64,000 nucleotides of DNA from Pseudomonas fulva NBRC 16637 = DSM 17717. GTDB lineage: Bacteria > Pseudomonadota > Gammaproteobacteria > Pseudomonadales > Pseudomonadaceae. Location: assembly GCF_000730565.1 (NCBI RefSeq), contig NZ_BBIQ01000010.1:62001-126000 (forward strand), in the 5' to 3' direction. The first letter of the stretch is position 1, and each line of letters starts with the position of its first letter. Shown piece after piece: positions 38,539 through 48,375 of the stretch. Below the pieces are notes generated by a model. The model did not search any database, was not told where the DNA came from, and worked only from the letters and a program-made list of their open reading frames with translations. The position numbers were made by a program, and so were the translations under genes.

Positions 38539-38781
38539 ATGACGACAACGATAGCCGGATACTATTGTGAAAAATGTTGGTATGTATACGATCCTGCACA
38601 AGGCGATCCGGAACATGGCATCAAGCCGGGTACGGTATTCGAAGACATTCCGCAGCAGTGGCGCTGTCCCGATTGTGGCCTGAGCAAGGAGGCTTTCGTC
38701 CTCAGGAGCGATGGGCCGCACAGCGGCCCCAACGCTACAAGCTGTAAAGCTGAAACCCTAAACCGCTACACAACTCATTGA
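38539..38781 (+). CDS. Rubredoxin
   Basis: An 80-residue rubredoxin with both iron motifs, C10-E-K-C13 and C43-P-D-C46, the [15 protein letters not shown] core and a basic/polar C-terminal extension of about 25 residues beyond the usual 55. Rubredoxins pass single electrons; this one could reduce the diiron oxidase or the halogenase iron in the same island. GGAGGGGG lies just before the start. It is the last rightward gene and converges with pyrC' 16 bases away. Confidence 0.93.
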   Translation: MTTTIAGYYCEKCWYVYDPAQGDPEHGIKPGTVFEDIPQQWRCPDCGLSKEAFVLRSDGPHSGPNATSCKAETLNRYTTH

Positions 38782-38797
38782 TCGGCCGGCCCCTGGC

Positions 38798-40069
38798 TCA
38801 CGCCTCGTGACAGACGCGCCCATCGACCAACGTATAGCGCACAGCACCCGGCAGGCAGTGCCCGATGAACGGGCAGTTGTCGCCACGGGAGTACCAATGC
38901 TCACCCGCCACGGTCGAGGCCTGTGGATCGAATACCACCAGGTCAGCCGCTGCCCCCACCTGCAACTGGCCAGCCGGCAGCCGCATCGCTCCAGCAGGAC
39001 CGCAGGTCAGGCGCGCCAGCAACGTGGGCAGGTCGAGCAAGCCATCCTGTACCAGCGTCATGGCCAATGGCAGCAACACTTCCACGCTGCTGATACCCGG
39101 CTCCGTGGCGCCGAACGGGGCCAGCTTGGCATCGCGCTCATGAGGCTGGTGATGGCTGGCGATCGCCTGGATCACGCCGGTTTTCACCGCCTCGCGCAGG
39201 CCATCGCGGTCGGCAGCGCTACGCAGTGGCGGTTGCACGTGGTACAGGCTGGAAAATTCACGCAGCGATTCGTCGGTCAGGATCAGCTGGTACAACGCGA
39301 CATCGGCAGTCACCGGCAGGCCAAGGCTTTGCGCCTGGGCGATCAACCGGGCGCCACGGGCGCTGGTGATCTGGGTGAAGTGAGCGCGAACACCTGTCTG
39401 CTCCACCAGCAGCAGGTTGCGCGCCAAGGCCACGGTTTCGGCAGTTTCAGGGATGCCGGGCAAACCCAGGAAGCTGGCCATGGCCCCTTCGTGGGCAAGG
39501 CCGCCCTGGGCCAGGTCGCGGTCCTGGGAGTGGAACACCACCGTCAGGTCGAACGTGGCGGCGTACTCCAGCGCACGGGCCAAAGTGCGGTTGTTGGGTA
39601 TTTCCTTAAGGCCATTGCCAAAAGCGACGCAGCCGGTGTCGCGCAGGCCTACCAGTTCGGCCAGCTGCTCCCCCTCCAGGCCCTTGGTCAGCGCACCGAT
39701 CGGGTAGACCTTGCTGTTGCCCGCCTCGCGGGCGCGGTCCAGGATCAGCTCGGCCACTGCCGAAGTGTCCAGGGCCGGGCGGGTCTGCGGCGGGCAGCAC
39801 AGGCTGGTCACGCCACCGGCCACGGCCGCGCGGGTCTCGCTGGCGATGGTGCCTTTGCGGCTGTAGCCGGGCTCGCGCAGCGACACGCCCAGGTCCACCA
39901 GGCCAGGGGCGACGACCAGGCCATCGGCCTGAAGGGTGCGGCTAGCAGCAAAGCCAGCGGGCGCGGCGCCCATGGCGGCAATGCGGCCACCCTCCAGGTG
40001 CAGGTCGGTGACCTGGTCAAGGCCGCTTTGAGGGTCGATGACCCGGGCGCCAAGAATGCTGATGCTCAC
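38798..40069 (-). CDS. pyrC': Dihydroorotase-like non-catalytic subunit PyrC'
   Basis: A 423-residue amidohydrolase-fold protein, homologous to dihydroorotase but lacking the zinc-binding HxH: the motif that should read DxHxHLREPG is [10 protein letters not shown]. In P. putida and P. aeruginosa such a pyrC' is needed to assemble active aspartate transcarbamoylase with PyrB and has no activity of its own. It overlaps pyrB by four bases and ends the pyrR-pyrB-pyrC' set. A functional dihydroorotase must be encoded elsewhere. Confidence 0.93.
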   Translation of the reverse strand: MSISILGARVIDPQSGLDQVTDLHLEGGRIAAMGAAPAGFAASRTLQADGLVVAPGLVDLGVSLREPGYSRKGTIASETRAAVAGGVTSLCCPPQTRPALDTSAVAELILDRAREAGNSKVYPIGALTKGLEGEQLAELVGLRDTGCVAFGNGLKEIPNNRTLARALEYAATFDLTVVFHSQDRDLAQGGLAHEGAMASFLGLPGIPETAETVALARNLLLVEQTGVRAHFTQITSARGARLIAQAQSLGLPVTADVALYQLILTDESLREFSSLYHVQPPLRSAADRDGLREAVKTGVIQAIASHHQPHERDAKLAPFGATEPGISSVEVLLPLAMTLVQDGLLDLPTLLARLTCGPAGAMRLPAGQLQVGAAADLVVFDPQASTVAGEHWYSRGDNCPFIGHCLPGAVRYTLVDGRVCHEA

Positions 40070-41070
40070 TGGGCGATCTCCTGGTCGAGTTGACGTTGTA
40101 CGTTTTGCCCGCTCATGGCCATGGACAACACGGCCATGCGCACGGCGATCCCGTAGGTAACCTGGTTCAGGATCACCGAATGCTTGCCATCGGCCACGGC
40201 CGATTCGATTTCCACCCCACGGTTGATCGGGCCGGGATGCATGACGATGGCGTCCGGCTTGGCGCCTGCCAGGCGGGCGGTGGTCAGGCCGAACAGACGG
40301 TAGAACTCGCCTTCGCTGGGCAGCAGGCCACCGGTCATGCGCTCACGTTGCAGGCGTAGCATGATCACCACGTCCACATCCTTGAGGCCTTCTGCCAGGT
40401 CGGTGTACACCTTCACGCCATACTGCTCGATGCCGACGGGGATCAGGGTTTTGGGGCCGATCACGCGAATGTCCGGGCAACCCAGCGCCTTGAGCGCCAG
40501 CATGTCCGAACGCGCCACGCGCGAATGAAGGATATCGCCGACGATGGCAACCGATAGGTTCTCGAAGCCGCCCTTGTGACGGCGAATGGTGAGCATGTCG
40601 AGCATGCCCTGGGTCGGGTGCGCATGGCGGCCATCACCGCCGTTGATCACGGCAACCTCCGGGCACACGTGCTCGGCAATGAAGTGCGCCGCGCCCGAAT
40701 CCGAGTGGCGCACCACGAACATGTCGGCCGCCATGGCTTCAAGGTTGCGCAAGGTATCGAACAGCGTCTCGCCCTTGCTGGTCGAGGAGGTCGACACGTT
40801 CAGGCTGATCACGTCGGCCGACAGGCGCTGGGCGGCCAGCTCGAACGTGGTCCGGGTTCGGGTCGAGTTCTCGAAGAAGACGTTGCACACCGTCTTGCCA
40901 CGCAGCAGCGGCACTTTCTTCACGGCGCGGGCGCCGACTTCCAGGAAGGAATCGGCAGTGTCGAGAATTTCGGTCAGCAGTTCGCGGGGCAAACCGTCAA
41001 GCGAAAGGAAATGGCGCAGCTGGCCCTGATCATTGAGCTGCAGCGGGCGCTTGGCGTCGATTGGCGTCAT
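40066..41070 (-). CDS. pyrB: Aspartate carbamoyltransferase catalytic subunit
   Basis: A 334-residue enzyme condensing carbamoyl phosphate with aspartate, the committed step of pyrimidine synthesis. The carbamoyl-phosphate loop STRTRTTFE spans residues 69-77, and [13 protein letters not shown] and [11 protein letters not shown] are present. The extended N-terminus of about ten residues is typical of the pseudomonad class A enzyme that forms a dodecamer with PyrC'. It lies 12 bases after pyrR and overlaps pyrC'. Confidence 0.96.
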   Translation of the reverse strand: MTPIDAKRPLQLNDQGQLRHFLSLDGLPRELLTEILDTADSFLEVGARAVKKVPLLRGKTVCNVFFENSTRTRTTFELAAQRLSADVISLNVSTSSTSKGETLFDTLRNLEAMAADMFVVRHSDSGAAHFIAEHVCPEVAVINGGDGRHAHPTQGMLDMLTIRRHKGGFENLSVAIVGDILHSRVARSDMLALKALGCPDIRVIGPKTLIPVGIEQYGVKVYTDLAEGLKDVDVVIMLRLQRERMTGGLLPSEGEFYRLFGLTTARLAGAKPDAIVMHPGPINRGVEIESAVADGKHSVILNQVTYGIAVRMAVLSMAMSGQNVQRQLDQEIAQ

Positions 41071-41082
41071 CGCGGGGGACTC

Positions 41083-41601
41083 TTAAAGGGCGGTAGCGGG
41101 GGCGAGGTCCTGGCGCTCGAGGGCGAGCGGCGTGGGTCCGGTCAATTTTACCCGTTCATGGGCCGCCAATGACAAGGTGGCGCCGAGCACATTCGGGCGG
41201 ATGGGCAGCTCGCCTGCATCCAGGTCCAGCAGGCAGACCAGGGTGACGCTGGCCGGACGGCCATAGTCGAACAGTTCGTTGAGGGCGGCACGAATGGTTC
41301 GACCGCTCATCAGCACGTCGTCTACCAGCACCAGGTGCTGGCCTTCGATTTCGAACGGCAGCTCCGAGGGGCGCACCTGCGGGTGCAGGCCATTCTGGCT
41401 GAAGTCGTCTCGATAGAACGACACGTCAAGCGTACCCATGGGGCTGGTGTCGTCCATGGCCTGTTGCAACGCCTGGGCCACCCACACACCGCCGGTGCGA
41501 ATGCCGATGTAGCGTGGCTCGGCGATGGCGCGGCGGGCCAGATGGGCGCGAAGGTCGACAGCCATCTGCCGGATCAGCGCGGCAGGATCAGGTAGGCTCA
41601 T
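41083..41601 (-). CDS. pyrR: Bifunctional pyrimidine regulator / uracil phosphoribosyltransferase-like PyrR
   Basis: A 172-residue phosphoribosyltransferase-fold protein. The PRPP loop is [18 protein letters not shown] and the [11 protein letters not shown] segment matches PyrR. In Bacillus it is an RNA-binding attenuator; in Pseudomonas it is thought to regulate pyr genes in another way. ATG 41601 (MSLPDPAAL) gives the family length; a longer frame adds unrelated sequence. It is first of pyrR-pyrB-pyrC'. Confidence 0.93.
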   Translation of the reverse strand: MSLPDPAALIRQMAVDLRAHLARRAIAEPRYIGIRTGGVWVAQALQQAMDDTSPMGTLDVSFYRDDFSQNGLHPQVRPSELPFEIEGQHLVLVDDVLMSGRTIRAALNELFDYGRPASVTLVCLLDLDAGELPIRPNVLGATLSLAAHERVKLTGPTPLALERQDLAPATAL

Positions 41602-41650
41602 TGCAGGTTCCTCGGAAGGGTGCGCCGGAGGCATCCGGCCGCGAAGATGA

Positions 41651-42088
41651 TCAGGTATTGGCCTCCAGCCAGCTTTGCAGCAGCAGGGCGGCGGCGATAG
41701 CGTCGACCGGGTTGTCCCGGTACGTGCCGCGCTGGCCGCCACGGGCCATGCGCTCACCCTTGGCCTCGAACGTGGTCAGGCGTTCGTCATGGGTATGCAC
41801 CGGCAGGTTGAAGCGCCCATTGAGGCGGCGGGCGAATTTTTCGGCGCGGGCGCTCATGTCGCTGGGGGTGCCGTCCATGTTCAGCGGCAGGCCGACGACA
41901 ATGGCGTCAGGTTTCCATTCGGCGATCAGGCGCTCGACCTGGGCCCAATCCGGCACGCCATTCTGGGCGCGCAGCGTACACAGTTCACGGGCCTGGCCGG
42001 TGACCGCCTGGCCGACGGCAACGCCAATCTGCTTGGTGCCATAGTCGAAGCCCAGCAGCAGCCGGGGTGCGGCAAGTGCGTCGGCCAT
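41651..42088 (-). CDS. ruvX: Putative Holliday-junction resolvase / pre-16S rRNA nuclease
   Basis: A 145-residue RNase H-fold protein (YqgF family). The first catalytic Asp is D15 in [11 protein letters not shown]; the family motifs [23 protein letters not shown] and [10 protein letters not shown] are intact. It is implicated in 16S rRNA 5'-end maturation and earlier in recombination. Its start shares one base with the algH stop, so the two are coupled. Confidence 0.94.
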   Translation of the reverse strand: MADALAAPRLLLGFDYGTKQIGVAVGQAVTGQARELCTLRAQNGVPDWAQVERLIAEWKPDAIVVGLPLNMDGTPSDMSARAEKFARRLNGRFNLPVHTHDERLTTFEAKGERMARGGQRGTYRDNPVDAIAAALLLQSWLEANT

Positions 42089-42657
42089 CAGGCGTGGCCC
42101 GCTTGGCTGGTCAGCAGGTGAAGGTTGATGCCAAGGCTTGCGGCCGCCGCTTCCAGGCGCAGCTCGCTGGTCATGGCAAACAGGATATCCGGGTCGAACG
42201 CACAGTTGAGCCAGGCGTTATCGGCCAGTTCGGCCTCCAGCTGGCCCGCTTCCCAGCCGGCGTAGCCCAAGGTGATCAGGCTCTTTTCCGGGCCCACGCC
42301 TTCCGCGATGGCGAACAGCACGTCCTGGGACGTGGAGAGCGAGAGGCCCTGGAGTTCCACCGTGGCCTGGTAGCTGCACTCGCTGGTGTGCAGCACGAAG
42401 CCGCGGTCGGTCTGCACCGGGCCGCCTTGGTAGATGGGCACCTGCAGGGTGCTGGCCGACGGGGTTTCGTCCGGGCGCAACTGCTCGAGGATGTCGGCCA
42501 GGTTCAGTTCCTGCGGCTTGTTCACCACAAGCCCCATCGCGCCATGAGCATTGTGCTCGACGATGTACGTGAGGGTCTGGGCGAAGTTCGGGTCGGCCAT
42601 GTGCGGCATGGCGATCAGGAACTGGTGCTTGAGGTAGCTCGGCGTGAGGTTCTTCAT
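42088..42657 (-). CDS. algH: UPF0301 (YqgE/AlgH) family protein
   Basis: A 189-residue protein of the YqgE/AlgH family, with the patterns FLIAMPHMADPNFAQTL, NKPQELNL and GGPVQTDRGFVLH. AlgH was described as affecting alginate regulation in P. aeruginosa, but its biochemical function is not known. ATG 42657 (MKNLTPSYLK) is the family start. Coupled to ruvX, a pairing common in gammaproteobacteria. Confidence 0.93.
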   Translation of the reverse strand: MKNLTPSYLKHQFLIAMPHMADPNFAQTLTYIVEHNAHGAMGLVVNKPQELNLADILEQLRPDETPSASTLQVPIYQGGPVQTDRGFVLHTSECSYQATVELQGLSLSTSQDVLFAIAEGVGPEKSLITLGYAGWEAGQLEAELADNAWLNCAFDPDILFAMTSELRLEAAAASLGINLHLLTSQAGHA

Positions 42658-42703
42658 GGGGGATAGTGTGGCGCCACCCGGCCACAGCTGCAAGCGTGCC
42701 GGC

Positions 42704-43603
42704 TCAGTTGCTGGACAACCGATCGCCTCTGGCGAAGCGCCAGGTGCGGATGATTTCCAACCGGTCGTACTCGGCCAGGTCACCGGTGAACGGTGCGAAC
42801 GGTGCAGCCAGGCGCACAATGCGCTGGGCCGCCTGGTCCAGCACGGGCTGACCGGAGGATTCGAGCACCAGCACTTCGTAGAGTGACCCGTCGCGGTTGA
42901 TCGAGACCATCATGCGCAGGTTGCCGTAGATCTGCTGCCGGCGTGCCTCGTCCGGGTAGTTCAGGTTGCCCACGCGTTCGACTTTCTTGCGCCACTCCTC
43001 CTTGTACCAGGCGCCCTTGTCGCGCATGGTCGAGGCCGCATTCAGGCGATGGATACGCGGGCGCTTGGCATATTGCTGCTGCTCATTGGCAAGCTCGGCT
43101 TCAAGGCTGGCGATCTGGCTGGACAGCTGCGAGCTGTCGAACTCCCGCACGGGCGTGCTCGGCTTGGGCTGGGGCTTGCTTTCCCGGGGCTTGGGCTCGA
43201 CCTTCTGGGCCTTGGGGGCCTTGGTCGCGACCGCCGACTTCTGTGGAGGCGGCGGTACCTCGGGCCTGGCGGCAGGAGGCGGCGTGATCTTGTTGATCTT
43301 GGTGTCCTGGAAAGGCGCAAGCTCGGTGGTCTTGGGCACGGCCTTCTTGTCCAGGGTGCCGCTGCCTTGCTGGTTGTCCTGCGCCTGGAAATCAGCCTTT
43401 TCCGGCGGCTTTTCGCTCTTGAACGTGGCCAGGGTGATGTCCATGGTGCGGCTGATCTGCGCCGGCTTGACCACGGTAAAGCCCACTCCGAGGATCAACG
43501 CCAGGTGCACCAGCGCCGCCAGAAACAGCGTGAAGCCCAGCCTGTCCACCGGGCGAACGCGGGGCGGCAACAGGTCGGCGGGGATGTCAGCGGGCAGCGT
43601 CAT
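42704..43603 (-). CDS. tonB: TonB-family energy transducer
   Basis: A 299-residue protein with an N-terminal membrane anchor (about 24-46), a Pro/Lys-rich periplasmic spacer (about 85-155, runs of PPP and KP pairs), and the C-terminal TonB fold (about 205-299: WRKKVERVGNLNYPDEARRQ, GSLYEVLVLESSG). It would transmit proton-motive force from ExbBD to outer-membrane transporters. No exbB or exbD lies beside it. It is longer than classical TonB and may be one of several TonB proteins of the strain. Confidence 0.9.
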   Translation of the reverse strand: MTLPADIPADLLPPRVRPVDRLGFTLFLAALVHLALILGVGFTVVKPAQISRTMDITLATFKSEKPPEKADFQAQDNQQGSGTLDKKAVPKTTELAPFQDTKINKITPPPAARPEVPPPPQKSAVATKAPKAQKVEPKPRESKPQPKPSTPVREFDSSQLSSQIASLEAELANEQQQYAKRPRIHRLNAASTMRDKGAWYKEEWRKKVERVGNLNYPDEARRQQIYGNLRMMVSINRDGSLYEVLVLESSGQPVLDQAAQRIVRLAAPFAPFTGDLAEYDRLEIIRTWRFARGDRLSSN

Positions 43604-43742
43604 CAGGTATCCAGGGGCATCGTCGAGCTACAAACGGCACGCGACAGTCAGCAGAAGCACGGGGCGGCCGTGCCGGGCTTGCAGCCTGTCGCTTGCGGGT
43701 GAGCATGATACCCCACGCCAGCCCGTTACCGAATGTCCGTGG

Positions 43743-44696
43743 TCAACGCGCCTTGAGCTGGCGATCAATGGCATCCATCAGCTGGCCGCCGATGTCGGTG
43801 CCGTAGGCGGCGTCGATTTCGCGGATGCAGGTGGGGCTGGTCACGTTGATTTCGGTGAGGTAGTCGCCGATCACGTCCAGGCCGACGAACAGCAGGCCTT
43901 TCTCGCGCAGTGTCGGGCCCACCTGGGCCGCGATCCAGCGGTCGCGCTCGCTCAAGGGGCGTGCCTCGCCGCGACCACCGGCTGCCAGGTTGCCACGGGT
44001 TTCGCCGCTGGCCGGAATACGGGCCAGGCAGTAGTCGATCGGCTCGCCGTCGATCATCAGGATGCGTTTGTCACCGTCCTTGATCGCCGGCAGGTAGGCC
44101 TGGGCCATGATCTGTTGAGTGCCCAGCAGGGTCAGGGTTTCGAGGATCACCGACAGGTTTGGGTCGCCCGCCCGGTGACGGAAGATCGACGTGCCGCCCA
44201 TGCCATCCAGGGGCTTGAGGATCACATCGCCATGCTCGGCGGCGAATGCGCGGATGATGTCCGGGCGGCGGCTGACCAGGGTAGGCGGGGTGCACTGCGG
44301 GAACAGCGTGGCGAACAGCTTTTCGTTGCAGTCACGCAGGCTCTGGGGGCGGTTGACCACCAGCACGCCTTCGCTTTCGGCCTGTTCGAGCAGGTAGGTG
44401 CTGTAGACGAATTCCAGGTCGAAAGGCGGGTCCTTGCGCATCAGGATCACGTCCAGTTCGGCCAGGGCGCTGTCCTGCTCCTCGCCCAGCTCGAACCAGC
44501 GGGCCGGGTCTGCGAACACCGTCAATGGGCGCATGCGCGCACGGGCCTTGCCTTCGCCTTGATACAGGTCGCGCTGCTCCATGTAGAACAGGCTCCAGCC
44601 GCGTGCCTGGGCAGCCAGCAGCATGGCCAGCGAACTGTCCTTCTTGTAGGAGATGGACGCAATAGGGTCCATGACAATGCCGAGGCGAACGCTCAT
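43743..44696 (-). CDS. gshB: Glutathione synthetase
   Basis: A 317-residue ATP-grasp enzyme that joins gamma-glutamylcysteine and glycine. Typical features are LGIVMDPIASISYKKDSS at the start, MRKDPPFDLEFVYSTYLLE, the ATP Lys in ILKPLDGMGG, and INVTSPTCIREID near the end. AGAGGAA lies eight bases before the ATG. It is divergent from the pil-chp genes across a 239-bp gap that should contain both promoters. Confidence 0.96.
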   Translation of the reverse strand: MSVRLGIVMDPIASISYKKDSSLAMLLAAQARGWSLFYMEQRDLYQGEGKARARMRPLTVFADPARWFELGEEQDSALAELDVILMRKDPPFDLEFVYSTYLLEQAESEGVLVVNRPQSLRDCNEKLFATLFPQCTPPTLVSRRPDIIRAFAAEHGDVILKPLDGMGGTSIFRHRAGDPNLSVILETLTLLGTQQIMAQAYLPAIKDGDKRILMIDGEPIDYCLARIPASGETRGNLAAGGRGEARPLSERDRWIAAQVGPTLREKGLLFVGLDVIGDYLTEINVTSPTCIREIDAAYGTDIGGQLMDAIDRQLKAR

Positions 44697-44935
44697 GGGG
44701 TGGTTCCTCTTGGCGGCGTGGCCGCGATGGATCGAAAGAAAAGTGGCTCAGGGTGGCGCCGCCAACGCCGCCGGTCAAGGGGCGCGGCAGATGGAATGGC
44801 TACCCGGACTGTGCTAAAAATGCAGCTTCAAGCCTTTGGCTACACGCCTCAAGCGAAAAGCGGCCATGGGCCCATGGGGCTTTCCTGTCGCGTGCCGCTT
44901 GCACCATGCAGCTCAATTCCCCCGGGTAGGCGTCT

Positions 44936-45337
44936 ATGGAACAACCCCTGAAAGTGATGGTGATCGACGATTCACGCACCATTCGCCGCACGGCGCAGAT
45001 GCTGCTCAGTGAGGTGGGCTGCGAGGTCATCACTGCCAGCGATGGCTTCGATGCCCTGGCCAAGATCGTCGATCACAACCCGGCCGTGATCTTCGTCGAT
45101 GTCTTGATGCCGCGCCTGGACGGCTACCAGACGTGCGCGGTGATCAAGCAGAACAGCACCTTCAAGGACGTCCCGGTGATTCTGTTGTCGTCGCGCGACG
45201 GTTTGTTCGACAAGGCCCGCGGGCGTGTGGTCGGTTCTGATCAGTTTCTGACCAAGCCGTTTACCAAGGAAGAACTGATCGAGGCAATACAGGCCCATGT
45301 GCCTGGGTTTGCCACAGCCCAACAAACAGCACCCTGA
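44936..45337 (+). CDS. pilG: Single-domain response regulator PilG
   Basis: A 133-residue CheY-like receiver with acidic pocket D11/D12, phosphoacceptor D55 and K107 in TKPF. In the Pil-Chp system it is phosphorylated by the ChpA/PilL kinase and promotes type IV pilus extension and cAMP signalling. It is the first gene of pilG-pilH-pilI-pilJ-chpA-chpC. Confidence 0.93.
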   Translation: MEQPLKVMVIDDSRTIRRTAQMLLSEVGCEVITASDGFDALAKIVDHNPAVIFVDVLMPRLDGYQTCAVIKQNSTFKDVPVILLSSRDGLFDKARGRVVGSDQFLTKPFTKEELIEAIQAHVPGFATAQQTAP

Positions 45338-45358
45338 CCGTGCCCTGCCCTGGCACGG
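45338..45358 (+). terminator. Attenuator-like hairpin between pilG and pilH
   Basis: A perfect 7-bp stem CCGTGCC/GGCACGG with a seven-base loop begins directly after the pilG stop and is followed by TCTTACG. It may lower transcription of the distal genes or stabilise the pilG message. Confidence 0.5.
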
Positions 45359-45385
45359 TCTTACGAATCCTGATGGGGAACCAGT

Positions 45386-45751
45386 ATGGCCCGCGTTCTG
45401 ATTGTCGACGATTCGCCGACAGAAATGTATAAGTTGACCCAATGGCTGGAAAAGCACGGGCACGAGGTACTCAAGGCCAATAACGGCGCCGATGGCGTGG
45501 CCCTTGCCCGGCAAGAGAAGCCGGATGCAGTGCTCATGGACATCGTGATGCCAGGCATGAACGGCTTCCAGGCCACTCGCCAGCTCAGCAAGGACCCGGA
45601 GACCAAGGCCATTCCGGTCATTGTGGTGACCACCAAGGACCAGGAGACCGACCGCATCTGGGCGACGCGCCAGGGCGCACGTGACTTCCTGACCAAGCCC
45701 GTGGAAGAAGATGCGCTGGTGCAAAAGCTCCAAGAGGTGCTGGGGGCTTGA
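45386..45751 (+). CDS. pilH: Single-domain response regulator PilH
   Basis: A 121-residue CheY-like receiver: acidic pair D8/D9, phosphoacceptor D52 in LMDIVMPGMNG and K104 in TKP. PilH opposes PilG, favouring pilus retraction or acting as a phosphate sink. Its stop overlaps the TTG start of the CheW-like pilI gene. Confidence 0.93.
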   Translation: MARVLIVDDSPTEMYKLTQWLEKHGHEVLKANNGADGVALARQEKPDAVLMDIVMPGMNGFQATRQLSKDPETKAIPVIVVTTKDQETDRIWATRQGARDFLTKPVEEDALVQKLQEVLGA

Positions 45752-46299
45752 CCACACGCCCGCAGGGGGCGTCGCTGACCGCCTTCGAACTGTTGCTGGA
45801 TATCGATCGCCGCTGCCGGCTGCTGGTGGCCGACCAGCCAGCTTCGGGTGACAGGTTGCAGCAGTGGAGCGGCATCGGTTTTCGTGTAGCCGGGCAATGG
45901 TTCGTCGCCCCCATGGGCGAGGTGGCCGAAGTGCTGCGTGAGCCCCGCAGTAGCCGAGTACCCGGTGTACAACCCTGGGTATGCGGGGTGGCCAATCTGC
46001 GTGGCCGGCTACTGCCCGTGATGGACCTGGGCCGTTTCCTCGGCCTGGGCAGTGCCGTGCCAGGCAAGCAGCGCCGCGTCCTGGTGCTCGATCACGAGGC
46101 GCTTTTCGTTGGTCTGCTGGTGGACGAAGTGGTGGGCCTGCAGCACTTTGCTATCGACAGCCTGCAACCTGCGCTGCCAGTGACCGATGCTGCCGGGCCC
46201 TTCGTTCAGGGGCGCTTCGAACGCGACCACGACTACTGGGCGATCTTCAGCCCCTTTGCCCTGGCCCAGGCACCGGGCTTTCTCGATGTGGCGTTATAG
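45748..46299 (+). CDS. pilI: CheW-like coupling protein PilI
   Basis: A 183-residue CheW-domain protein (about residues 35-175), with the core pattern GIGFRVAGQWFVAPMGEVAEV, a PGVQPWVCGVANLRGRLLPV strand and VGLLVDEVVGLQ. It links the PilJ receptor to the ChpA kinase. The start is a TTG overlapping the pilH TGA (TTGA); no ATG gives a complete CheW fold. Confidence 0.9.
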   Translation: MTTRPQGASLTAFELLLDIDRRCRLLVADQPASGDRLQQWSGIGFRVAGQWFVAPMGEVAEVLREPRSSRVPGVQPWVCGVANLRGRLLPVMDLGRFLGLGSAVPGKQRRVLVLDHEALFVGLLVDEVVGLQHFAIDSLQPALPVTDAAGPFVQGRFERDHDYWAIFSPFALAQAPGFLDVAL

Positions 46300-46311
46300 G
46301 ACCTTGCAAAC

Positions 46312-48372
46312 GTGAACCAGCCTGCTCCCCCCGTCACCGCCACCACCGTGAGCCCCCGCACCCGCAGCATTGCGCAGATCACCGTGCTGTTCCTGATCCT
46401 GATCCTCTCGATCATTCTGCTGTTCGCCAATTTCGCCTACCTCAACACCCAGTCCAACTACGACAAGCAGTACATCGGCCATGCCGGCGAGCTGCGCGTG
46501 CTGTCCCAGCGCATTGCCAAGAACGCCACTGAAGCGGCTGCCGGCAAGGGTGTGGCCTTCAGGCTGCTGTCCGATGCGCGCAACGACTTCGAGCGTCGCT
46601 GGGGCTACCTGCGCGAAGGCGACAAGGCCACTGGCCTGCCCGCAGCGCCACCCTCGGTGCGCGAAGAAATGGAAGCGGTGCGCGATGACTGGGAGAGCCT
46701 GCGCAAGAGCACCGACACCATCCTGGCCAGCGAACAGACCGTGCTGTCCTTGCACCAGGTGGCGGCAACCCTGGCCGAAACCGTCCCGCAGTTGCAGGTC
46801 GAATACGAAAAAGTGGTCGAAATTCTGCTGCAAAGTGGCGCCCCGGCCAGCCAGGTCGCCGTGGCTCAGCGCCAACTGCTGTTGGCCGAACGTATCCTGG
46901 GGTCGGTCAATACCGTACTGGCCGGCGATGCGGCGGCGGCGCAGGCCGCCGATGCCTTCGGCCGTGATGCCGGCCGCTTCGGCCAGGTGCTCGAGGGCAT
47001 GCTCAAGGGCGACGCTGGCATTGGCGTTACCCGTGTCGAGGACGCCGATGCCAGGGCGCGGCTGGCGGAAATCGCCGAGCTGTTCCAGTTCGTGGCCGGC
47101 TCGGTCGATGAAATTCTCGAAACCTCGCCGGAGCTGTTCCGGGTGCGGGAGGCGGCCGGCAGCATCTTCAGCCTGTCGCAGACCTTGCTCGAGGAAGCCT
47201 CGCACCTGGCCAACGGGTTCGAAAACCTGGCCAGCGGGCGCACGCTCGATACCGTTGGGGGGTATGCACTGGGCTTGTTGGCGCTGGCCTCGATCATCCT
47301 CATCGGCCTGGTCATGGTGCGCACCACCAACCGTCAGTTGCGTGAGACCGCCGAAAAGAACGAACGCAACCAGCAGGCGATCATGCGCCTGCTCGATGAA
47401 ATCGAAGAGTTGGCAGATGGCGACCTGACGGTGACCGTGTCGGTGACCGAAGACTTCACCGGCGCCATTGCCGACTCCATCAACTATTCCGTCGACCAAT
47501 TGCGCGACCTGGTCGCCACCATCAACCACAGCGCGGTGCAGGTCGCCTCGGCGGTGCAGGATACGCAGAACACGGCCCGCCAGTTGGCCAAGGCATCCGA
47601 GCAACAGGCCGAGCAGATCAGCGAGGCCTCCGAGGCAGTCGGGGACATGGTCGAGTCGATCGACCGTGTTTCGGCCCATGCCTACGAGTCGGCCAAGGTC
47701 GCCGAGCGGTCCGTGGCCATTGCCAACAAAGGCAATGAGGTGGTGCACAACACCATCGACGGCATGAACAACATTCGCGAGCAGATCCAGGACACCGCCA
47801 AGCGCATCAAGCGCCTGGGCGAATCGTCCCAGGAGATCGGCGATATCGTGAGCCTGATCGACGACATTGCCGACCAGACCAATATCCTGGCCTTGAACGC
47901 CGCGATCCAGGCCTCGCTGGCCGGTGAGGCAGGGCGGGGGTTCGCCGTGGTCGCGGACGAGGTCCAGCGCCTGGCCGAGCGCTCGTCCTCTGCCACGCGG
48001 CAGATCGAAGCCCTGGTGCGGACCATTCAGGCCGACACCAACGAAGCGGTCATTTCCATGGAACAGACCACGGCCGAAGTCGTGCGCGGCGCCAGGCTGG
48101 CGCAGGACGCCGGCGTGGCGCTGGCTGAGATCGAAGGGGTTTCGCAGAACCTTGCCGACCTTATCCACAGCATTTCCGATGCGGCCCAATTGCAGACGTC
48201 CTCGGCGGGCCAGATCTCACACACCATGGCCGTCATCCAGCAGATCACCGCCCAGACGTCCGCAGGCTCCAGCGCCACCGCCGACAGCATTCGTCACCTG
48301 GCGCGCATGGCCAGCGAGATGCGCCGCTCGGTCTCCGGATTCACCCTGCCGGCACCTGCCGAGCCCCATTGA
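46312..48372 (+). CDS. pilJ: Twitching motility methyl-accepting chemoreceptor PilJ
   Basis: A 686-residue receptor with a transmembrane helix near 22-45, a periplasmic region with two PilJ modules (about 50-320), a second helix near 320-345, HAMP, and a signalling domain whose tip reads [23 protein letters not shown], the variant typical of PilJ rather than flagellar receptors. It starts with GTG 12 bases after pilI. It senses pilus-related or surface signals and controls the ChpA kinase. Confidence 0.93.
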   Translation: MNQPAPPVTATTVSPRTRSIAQITVLFLILILSIILLFANFAYLNTQSNYDKQYIGHAGELRVLSQRIAKNATEAAAGKGVAFRLLSDARNDFERRWGYLREGDKATGLPAAPPSVREEMEAVRDDWESLRKSTDTILASEQTVLSLHQVAATLAETVPQLQVEYEKVVEILLQSGAPASQVAVAQRQLLLAERILGSVNTVLAGDAAAAQAADAFGRDAGRFGQVLEGMLKGDAGIGVTRVEDADARARLAEIAELFQFVAGSVDEILETSPELFRVREAAGSIFSLSQTLLEEASHLANGFENLASGRTLDTVGGYALGLLALASIILIGLVMVRTTNRQLRETAEKNERNQQAIMRLLDEIEELADGDLTVTVSVTEDFTGAIADSINYSVDQLRDLVATINHSAVQVASAVQDTQNTARQLAKASEQQAEQISEASEAVGDMVESIDRVSAHAYESAKVAERSVAIANKGNEVVHNTIDGMNNIREQIQDTAKRIKRLGESSQEIGDIVSLIDDIADQTNILALNAAIQASLAGEAGRGFAVVADEVQRLAERSSSATRQIEALVRTIQADTNEAVISMEQTTAEVVRGARLAQDAGVALAEIEGVSQNLADLIHSISDAAQLQTSSAGQISHTMAVIQQITAQTSAGSSATADSIRHLARMASEMRRSVSGFTLPAPAEPH

Positions 48373-48375
48373 GAA

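Noticed and set aside
38798..40069. Calling this gene an active dihydroorotase.
   Set aside because: The zinc-binding HxH is replaced by GVS in [10 protein letters not shown], so it fits the non-catalytic PyrC' partner of PyrB.
46294..48189. A 631-codon open frame antisense to pilJ.
   Set aside because: It is antisense to a complete, well-recognised chemoreceptor gene; long antisense frames are expected in GC-rich DNA, and its His/Gly/Arg-rich product has no family pattern.
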